Part shown: piece after piece, positions 23,677 to 27,333 of the stretch
How the letters are laid out: each line of letters begins with the position of its first letter
Numbering within the stretch: position 1 is the first letter of the stretch
Source: CAZMXI01 sp964570205
GTDB taxonomy: Bacteria > Planctomycetota > Phycisphaerae > Tepidisphaerales > Tepidisphaeraceae
Assembly: GCA_964570205.1 (NCBI GenBank)
Contig: CAZMXI010000056.1
Location: 1-27,333, forward strand
Reading direction: 5' to 3'
Length of the DNA stretch: 27,333 nucleotides
Notes under the pieces: model-generated
Told to the model about the DNA's origin: nothing
Seen by the model: the letters and a program-made list of their open reading frames with translations, nothing else
The model's database searches: none
Made by a program: the position numbers and the translations under genes

Positions 23677-24396
23677 CTACTGCTGCTCTGGCTTTCCCGA
23701 AACAGCCACGCCTACGAAATTGTACTGCTGGAAAACCACCACCTTGCCCAGTCGCTTGACTTGGTCCCGGCGAACATGGTGGCCTTGCTTCCGATGCAGG
23801 GGCTTCGTGATCATCAGGTCAGATTGCCTGAGCGGGGCACTGATGATGAAGGTTCCGTTGGGGGAGGGACCATCTTCACCAAGCCAGCAGAAAATGAAAT
23901 CGCCGTCTTCACCATGGAGTTCAACGACATAGTGGGCTGGCTCGATTCTGGCCGTGGCTGGGTCAAGTGACAGGCAGACAGCAAATAGAGCGCAGCCTTG
24001 GTTACCGCCTACGAGAGCCGCGAAGTAGGTCGCGGACTCATCGGGAACTGTCGAGACGATGTGGCCGTCGCTGATTATCTTCTTGCGCGTAAGGGTGTAC
24101 ATGCCAGGCGCAATCGGAATGCGGGCGGTGACGCCAGGAGGTTGGGGTGGGTGTCGGAATTTCTGATCTGCAACGTACACAGCGGCTTCGTCTAACTTGG
24201 CCCGCAACTCATGAGGAACGATCCCGAGTCCGCGAGCTAGGCGAGTGACGTTCGCTGGGCGGATTGGTGGATTGGGAGATGCAAGCCACTTACTGAGGGT
24301 AGCGCGCGGAATTCCTGCATGCGCTGCGAACTCCACCTGATCCATCGGGATGGCGGCGATCGCCTTCCGTAGCCAGTCGCCGAAATGGGTCACCAA
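23677..24396 (-). CDS. Phage repressor-like protein with N-terminal HTH
   Basis: A 239-aa protein. Residues 1-70 form a helix-turn-helix (VEFAAHAGIPRATLSKWLAS, then NVTRLARGLGI). The C-terminal part (about 85-239) is a beta-rich domain without an evident S24 Ser-Lys cleavage dyad, so LexA-type self-cleavage is not supported by eye. The HTH is visibly related to the Cro-like protein divergently encoded at 24519: both have HFGxWLRxAI and PPIR followed by RLARGLGI. The start is TTG 24396 (GGAG 8 bp upstream) or GTG 24393. It probably represses the rightward promoter and its own, as the CI analogue. Confidence 0.72.
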   Translation of the reverse strand: MVTHFGDWLRKAIAAIPMDQVEFAAHAGIPRATLSKWLASPNPPIRPANVTRLARGLGIVPHELRAKLDEAAVYVADQKFRHPPQPPGVTARIPIAPGMYTLTRKKIISDGHIVSTVPDESATYFAALVGGNQGCALFAVCLSLDPATARIEPAHYVVELHGEDGDFIFCWLGEDGPSPNGTFIISAPLRQSDLMITKPLHRKQGHHVRRDQVKRLGKVVVFQQYNFVGVAVSGKPEQQ

Positions 24397-24422
24397 AATG
24401 GTTACTCCATCGTAGAACTGCG

Positions 24423-24493
24423 CCCATGATGTACCCCATGATACAAAAAAGCAAATTCGGTCTTGACACCTGTGTATCTTTTAGTATCATGGG
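24423..24493. promoter_or_regulatory. Operator-like repeats between the two HTH genes
   Basis: CCCATGATGTAC (24423-24434) and CCCATGATAC (24435-24444) are direct copies 12 bp apart, and GTATCATGGG (24484-24493) is the exact reverse complement of the second. A further GTATC (24474-24478) lies 10 bp before the GTATC of the last site. This arrangement, with half-sites near both starts, is what a CI/Cro switch would need. The last site overlaps the -10 of the rightward promoter. Confidence 0.65.
24463..24490 (+). promoter_or_regulatory. Rightward promoter for the Cro-like gene
   Basis: A perfect TTGACA (24463-24468) is followed after 16 bp by TATCAT (24485-24490). AGAGG (24508-24512) sits just before the ATG at 24519. 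The -10 is inside the GTATCATGGG operator-like site, so a bound repressor should block it. Confidence 0.75.
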
Positions 24494-24518
24494 ATAACGA
24501 AATACAAAGAGGACTCAT

Positions 24519-24770
24519 ATGAAAGGACCCACGCACTTTGGCAGTTGGCTTCGGCGGGCGATTGAGGATACCGGCCTTAGCGTCGTTGCATTCTGCGACA
24601 GGACGATCATCGCGAGGGGAACGATGCAGAAGTGGTTGGCAAGGCCGTGCCCTCCGATCCGTGGCCACAACATCGTCCGCCTCGCCCGTGGCCTTGGCAT
24701 CAGCCGCGAGGCCATCGAAGAGAAGTTGAACGAAGCTCGAATGGGCACAGTCGAGAACGCGGCGGCATAA
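24519..24770 (+). CDS. Cro-like HTH regulator
   Basis: An 83-aa protein that is mostly a helix-turn-helix (SVVAFCDRTIIARGTMQKWL, then NIVRLARGLGISREAIEEK). It matches the N-terminal part of the divergent repressor along its length (HFGSWLRRAIED, PPIRGHNIVRLARGLGI). It lacks the repressor's C-terminal domain, as Cro does relative to CI. The two probably read the same operators at 24423-24493. First gene of the rightward operon; the ParB-methyltransferase gene starts 34 bp later. Confidence 0.75.
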   Translation: MKGPTHFGSWLRRAIEDTGLSVVAFCDRTIIARGTMQKWLARPCPPIRGHNIVRLARGLGISREAIEEKLNEARMGTVENAAA

Positions 24771-24804
24771 CCGGCCAGGGAATTCAGGGAAGAGGGCCAC
24801 GGAC

Positions 24805-26163
24805 ATGGCGAAGGCGAACCACAAGGCGAAAGCGAGCGGACTGGGCAGTAAGCTCAAGCCGCATCCCCTGGCGGAGCGGTTGCCGCCGATGACGGATGCC
24901 GAGTTTGCGGCCTTGAAGGCATCCATCCAGCAGACCCGTCAACAGAACCCGATCGTGCTTTTGGATGGGATGATCCTGGATGGCAGGCATCGCGCCAGGG
25001 CATGCGAAGAACTGGGGATTGAGGCCAGGACGATCGACTTCGATCCGAAGTGGGGAAGCCCAGTCGAGTACGTGGTGAGCCAGTGCAATCATCGGAACCT
25101 CACCGATGGCCAGCGCGTCATCCTGGCCGAGCAATTCATGGATGAACTGGCCAAGACGCGGAAGCTGGGCAGGCCGTCGGAAAAAGAGCGACAACCGTCG
25201 CTACTTTCCGGCAAGTCCAGCGAGTATGCGGCTTTGCGATTCGGCGTCAATTACCGCCAGGTGGAGCGCGTCCGCAATCTGCGATTGGAGGCCAAGGGCC
25301 TGTACCAAAGGGTCCTTGCCGGCGAACTGAGCGTGAGCGCGGCATCGAACCAACACAATCAGCAAGTGCGAGCCAAGGCGATCGCTGAGGCCGGGAAGAC
25401 AACGCTTCCAAACACGTGTCGCATCATCCAAGGCGATTGCATCGACCGCATGCGGTCGATGGAAGCCGGATCGGTGCGCGTCGTGTTCGCGGACCCGCCC
25501 TACAACAACGGCTGGCGCTATGACTCGGACCCGACCGGCGATCGGCTCACGCCAGACCAGTACGTGAAGCTTTGCGGAGAGTGGATCAGGGCGGCGGCTC
25601 GGCTGCTGGCGGACGATGGTTCGATGTTCGTGATGATCGATGACACCTACGATGACTTCATCGGGCTGGAGCTGCGCAAGGCCGGTCTGCACCGGCGGCG
25701 CTGCATCATCTGGTGGGAAAGCTTCAGCCGCTACACCAGCGCCAACCTCGCCCCCAGCGCGCGGTTCGTCCACTACTACACCAAAAAGCCCAGCGGGTTC
25801 ATCTTCAATGGCTGGGACATCCGCGTGGAGAGCGTCAGGCTGAAGATCGGGGACGCCCGCGCCAACCCGGACGGCAGAGTTCCCGACAACATCTGGCAGA
25901 TCAGCCGCGTGCAAGGCACCAGCAGTGAGGCCGTGCCGTTCGATAACGCCCCGCCGCAACTGCCGCTGGACATCGCGGCCCGGTGCATCCTGATGGCGAG
26001 CAATCCGGGCGATGTGATCCTTGACCCGTTCAGCGGCAACGGCACGACTGGTTTGGCGGCGCTGCGCAGCGGCCGGCGCTATGTCGGCATCGAACGATCG
26101 GCGAAATACGCGGCGCAGGCTGAGAAGTGGATTAAGGCTCAACTGGAGGGCAAGGCGGCATGA
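24805..26163 (+). CDS. ParB-like nuclease domain fused to a DNA methyltransferase
   Basis: A 452-aa protein. The N-terminal ParB/Spo0J-like domain (about 20-100) carries LLDGMILDGRHRARACEELG, and a following HTH-like part runs to about 200. The C-terminal half is an N4-cytosine or N6-adenine methyltransferase with DPPY at 230-233 and the SAM motif DPFSGNGTTG at 407-416, the order of beta-class enzymes. Such ParB-methylase fusions are known in phages and may protect phage DNA or mark replication sites. No cognate restriction endonuclease is visible nearby, so an orphan methylase is likely. The stop overlaps the next start as ATGA. Confidence 0.88.
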   Translation: MAKANHKAKASGLGSKLKPHPLAERLPPMTDAEFAALKASIQQTRQQNPIVLLDGMILDGRHRARACEELGIEARTIDFDPKWGSPVEYVVSQCNHRNLTDGQRVILAEQFMDELAKTRKLGRPSEKERQPSLLSGKSSEYAALRFGVNYRQVERVRNLRLEAKGLYQRVLAGELSVSAASNQHNQQVRAKAIAEAGKTTLPNTCRIIQGDCIDRMRSMEAGSVRVVFADPPYNNGWRYDSDPTGDRLTPDQYVKLCGEWIRAAARLLADDGSMFVMIDDTYDDFIGLELRKAGLHRRRCIIWWESFSRYTSANLAPSARFVHYYTKKPSGFIFNGWDIRVESVRLKIGDARANPDGRVPDNIWQISRVQGTSSEAVPFDNAPPQLPLDIAARCILMASNPGDVILDPFSGNGTTGLAALRSGRRYVGIERSAKYAAQAEKWIKAQLEGKAA

Positions 26164-26492
26164 GCACCAGCCCCGACAGCCCCGTCCCCATTGAAGCCAT
26201 CAGCAAGCTCGCGGCCGGCGACACGCGCGGCGGGCTGCGCGCCCTGGCCGAGCGGATCAAAGATGCCGGGCTCATCGTGGTTGAGGATCTGCCGCACGGC
26301 CGGCGCGCCATCGCGTATCGCAGGCCCCGGCCGTGGAATCCACGCCGCGCCGATGCGATCGGCGTTGAGGGCGAGGGCGAGCAAATCAGCATCGCGGCCG
26401 ATCTGGAATCGGCCGCCGAACGCGATGCGATCAGCCAGGTTGTGATGACGCTGCTGGGGGCGCAGGCACACTTTCTGGAGGGCCATCCATGA
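26160..26492 (+). CDS. Small prophage protein of unknown function (110 aa)
   Basis: Starts at ATG 26160, overlapping the methyltransferase stop by 4 bp, so translation is probably coupled. Not recognised. It has a helical N-terminus (EAISKLAAGDTRGGLRALAE) and a basic middle (YRRPRPWNPRRAD). Its own stop overlaps the next start as ATGA. Confidence 0.65.
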   Translation: MSTSPDSPVPIEAISKLAAGDTRGGLRALAERIKDAGLIVVEDLPHGRRAIAYRRPRPWNPRRADAIGVEGEGEQISIAADLESAAERDAISQVVMTLLGAQAHFLEGHP

Positions 26493-27163
26493 CATTGGCC
26501 CCAACCCAGCATGAGAAGAATTCTGGCCGTACGGATGCGGCCACGGCAGCGGCGGGCACGAACAGCGATGTATCGGCGGCCGCTGCCGAACTAAACCTTT
26601 CTGCCGCTGGACCCGCCCCCGGTGTTTGTGTCGAATCGTCGGCAGCACCGGGGGCGGCCGGCCTTGTGGGCGTGATTCCGGCGATGATCCGGCTGCGTAT
26701 CGTGGCGTGCTGCTCGTGCGGATGCACCTTCGCGATTCCCGCCGCCATGCACTGCGAACGCGCCTCGACAGGCCGGCGGGTGTGCTGCCCGGGATGCTCC
26801 ATGGCCATCAAGCTGCCGAGCCTGGCGGATGACGACCGCGCCAGGGCCACGCAACGGGCGCTATGGGATGAGCTGTGCGCGGCCGAGAGCCGCGTGGCCG
26901 AGCTGACGGCGGAGCTAAAGGCGGCGCTGAAGGCGGCGCGGGCACCGCAGCCAGCGCCGGCCGTCAAGCCCGACCGCCGTGAACTGAAGCGACGCTGCGG
27001 GCTGCTGGCGAGCCGGGCGGAGTTTACCAGCGAGGGCCTTGGCCGCCGGCCGATCTGCCCGGTGTGCGGCAGCGCCAAAGACACGGTTTTGGACCTGCGG
27101 AATCACCTGCGCCGGCAGCACGCGGCGGAGGTTGCGGCAATGAGCGCCTCGCGTTTTGAGTAA
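26489..27163 (+). CDS. Zinc-ribbon prophage protein
   Basis: A 224-aa protein. The low-complexity N-terminus (1-65) is Ala/Ser-rich. A zinc-ribbon-like part is near 74-106 (CCSCGCTFAI, then RRVCCPGCSMAI). A helix with Glu/Ala repeats (AAESRVAELTAELKAALKAA) follows, and a C2H2-like finger closes the protein (CPVCGSAKDTVLDLRNHLRR, then QH). The paired metal sites suggest nucleic-acid binding, but no family was recognised. The start overlaps the previous stop as ATGA. Part of the rightward early operon. Confidence 0.68.
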   Translation: MTLAPTQHEKNSGRTDAATAAAGTNSDVSAAAAELNLSAAGPAPGVCVESSAAPGAAGLVGVIPAMIRLRIVACCSCGCTFAIPAAMHCERASTGRRVCCPGCSMAIKLPSLADDDRARATQRALWDELCAAESRVAELTAELKAALKAARAPQPAPAVKPDRRELKRRCGLLASRAEFTSEGLGRRPICPVCGSAKDTVLDLRNHLRRQHAAEVAAMSASRFE

Positions 27164-27166
27164 ACC

Positions 27167-27333
27167 ATGACACTGGCCTTGCCCAAGATCGCAGCCCCCG
27201 CGCCAGACAGAAGCCTGTCGGCCGACTATTTGCCGATCGATCAGGCCGCTGTCAAGCTTGGCGTGGATGAAGGGCATCTGGGGCGTGCCCAAATTTCCGG
27301 GCATGGGCATAATATGGGGAGACAGGGGGTTAC
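27167..27333 (+). CDS. Partial gene cut by the window edge, unknown (possible HTH protein)
   Basis: Starts at ATG 27167, 3 bp after the previous stop. The first 40 codons read MTLALPKIAAPAPDRSLSAD, then YLPIDQAAVKLGVDEGHLGR. The second part resembles the HTH opening of many phage transposases, excisionases and DNA-binding proteins. After about codon 40 the composition changes (GHGHNMGRQGV), and the bases resemble a repeat-element end rather than coding sequence. The frame is still open at the edge. The gene may be broken by a mobile element just at the window end. Confidence 0.4.
   Translation, partial: MTLALPKIAAPAPDRSLSADYLPIDQAAVKLGVDEGHLGRAQISGHGHNMGRQGV

Larger units (their letters stand above)
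19873..27333. mobile_element. Prophage or prophage remnant (left part; right end outside the window)
   Basis: The block combines a tape-measure protein, a probable tail chaperone, a sigma-like factor, a divergent repressor/Cro pair, a ParB-methyltransferase fusion and overlapping small genes. Leftward genes run from 24396 to 19873 and rightward genes from 24519 on. No integrase, terminase, portal, capsid or lysis gene was seen. The left limit is set at the last leftward gene; no att duplication or target-site repeat could be identified. Confidence 0.78.

Overview
The window looks like a chromosome segment of a GC-rich planctomycete, probably of the Phycisphaerae type. This is inferred from gene content and style: several secreted proteins and lipoproteins without assigned function, a HEAT-PDZ protein, a PQQ-propeller lipoprotein, a jelly-roll-like lipoprotein, many GTG/TTG starts, and a repeat-like intergenic island. 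No rRNA, tRNA or CRISPR array was recognised.

Region 1 (about 1-5077, + strand) is a compact type II fatty-acid/polyketide-like operon. It holds a FabZ-like dehydratase, an unusually long acyl carrier protein, a second hotdog protein without the catalytic His, a ketosynthase-like protein without the catalytic Cys, and a complete ketosynthase. The two ketosynthases look like a catalytic KS-alpha and a non-catalytic KS-beta (chain-length-factor-like) subunit, and the two hotdog proteins repeat that active/inactive pairing. An MntA/HepT-type nucleotidyltransferase-HEPN pair sits between the two ketosynthase genes. Its HEPN protein runs in frame into a small two-helix membrane domain.

Region 2 (5078-18735) is mostly housekeeping and envelope genes. 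In order: a secreted TPR/trypsin-like protease with a foldable leader; a convergent, degenerate metallophosphoesterase; a membrane-anchored dynamin-like GTPase; a CorC/HlyC-type CNNM-CBS membrane protein; purH; a PQQ-propeller lipoprotein with a strong intrinsic terminator; a divergent second lipoprotein; a HEAT-PDZ secreted protein; a U32-like protein with four cysteines suited to an Fe-S cluster; and a large secreted protein of unknown function.

Region 3 (18736-19872) has no convincing gene. It carries two short arrays with 10-bp periodicity and several hairpins.

Region 4 (19873 to the right edge) is a prophage or prophage remnant. Leftward genes are a tape-measure protein, a probable tail chaperone, four small unknowns (one only 56 aa), a sigma-70-like factor and a repressor. 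Rightward from the switch are a Cro-like protein that resembles the repressor N-terminus, a ParB-like/DNA methyltransferase fusion, and translationally coupled small genes including a zinc-ribbon protein. No portal, terminase or capsid gene is seen. The last gene is cut by the window edge and may be interrupted by a repeat-type element.

All functions come from reading motifs by eye. No database search, alignment program or folding program was run.
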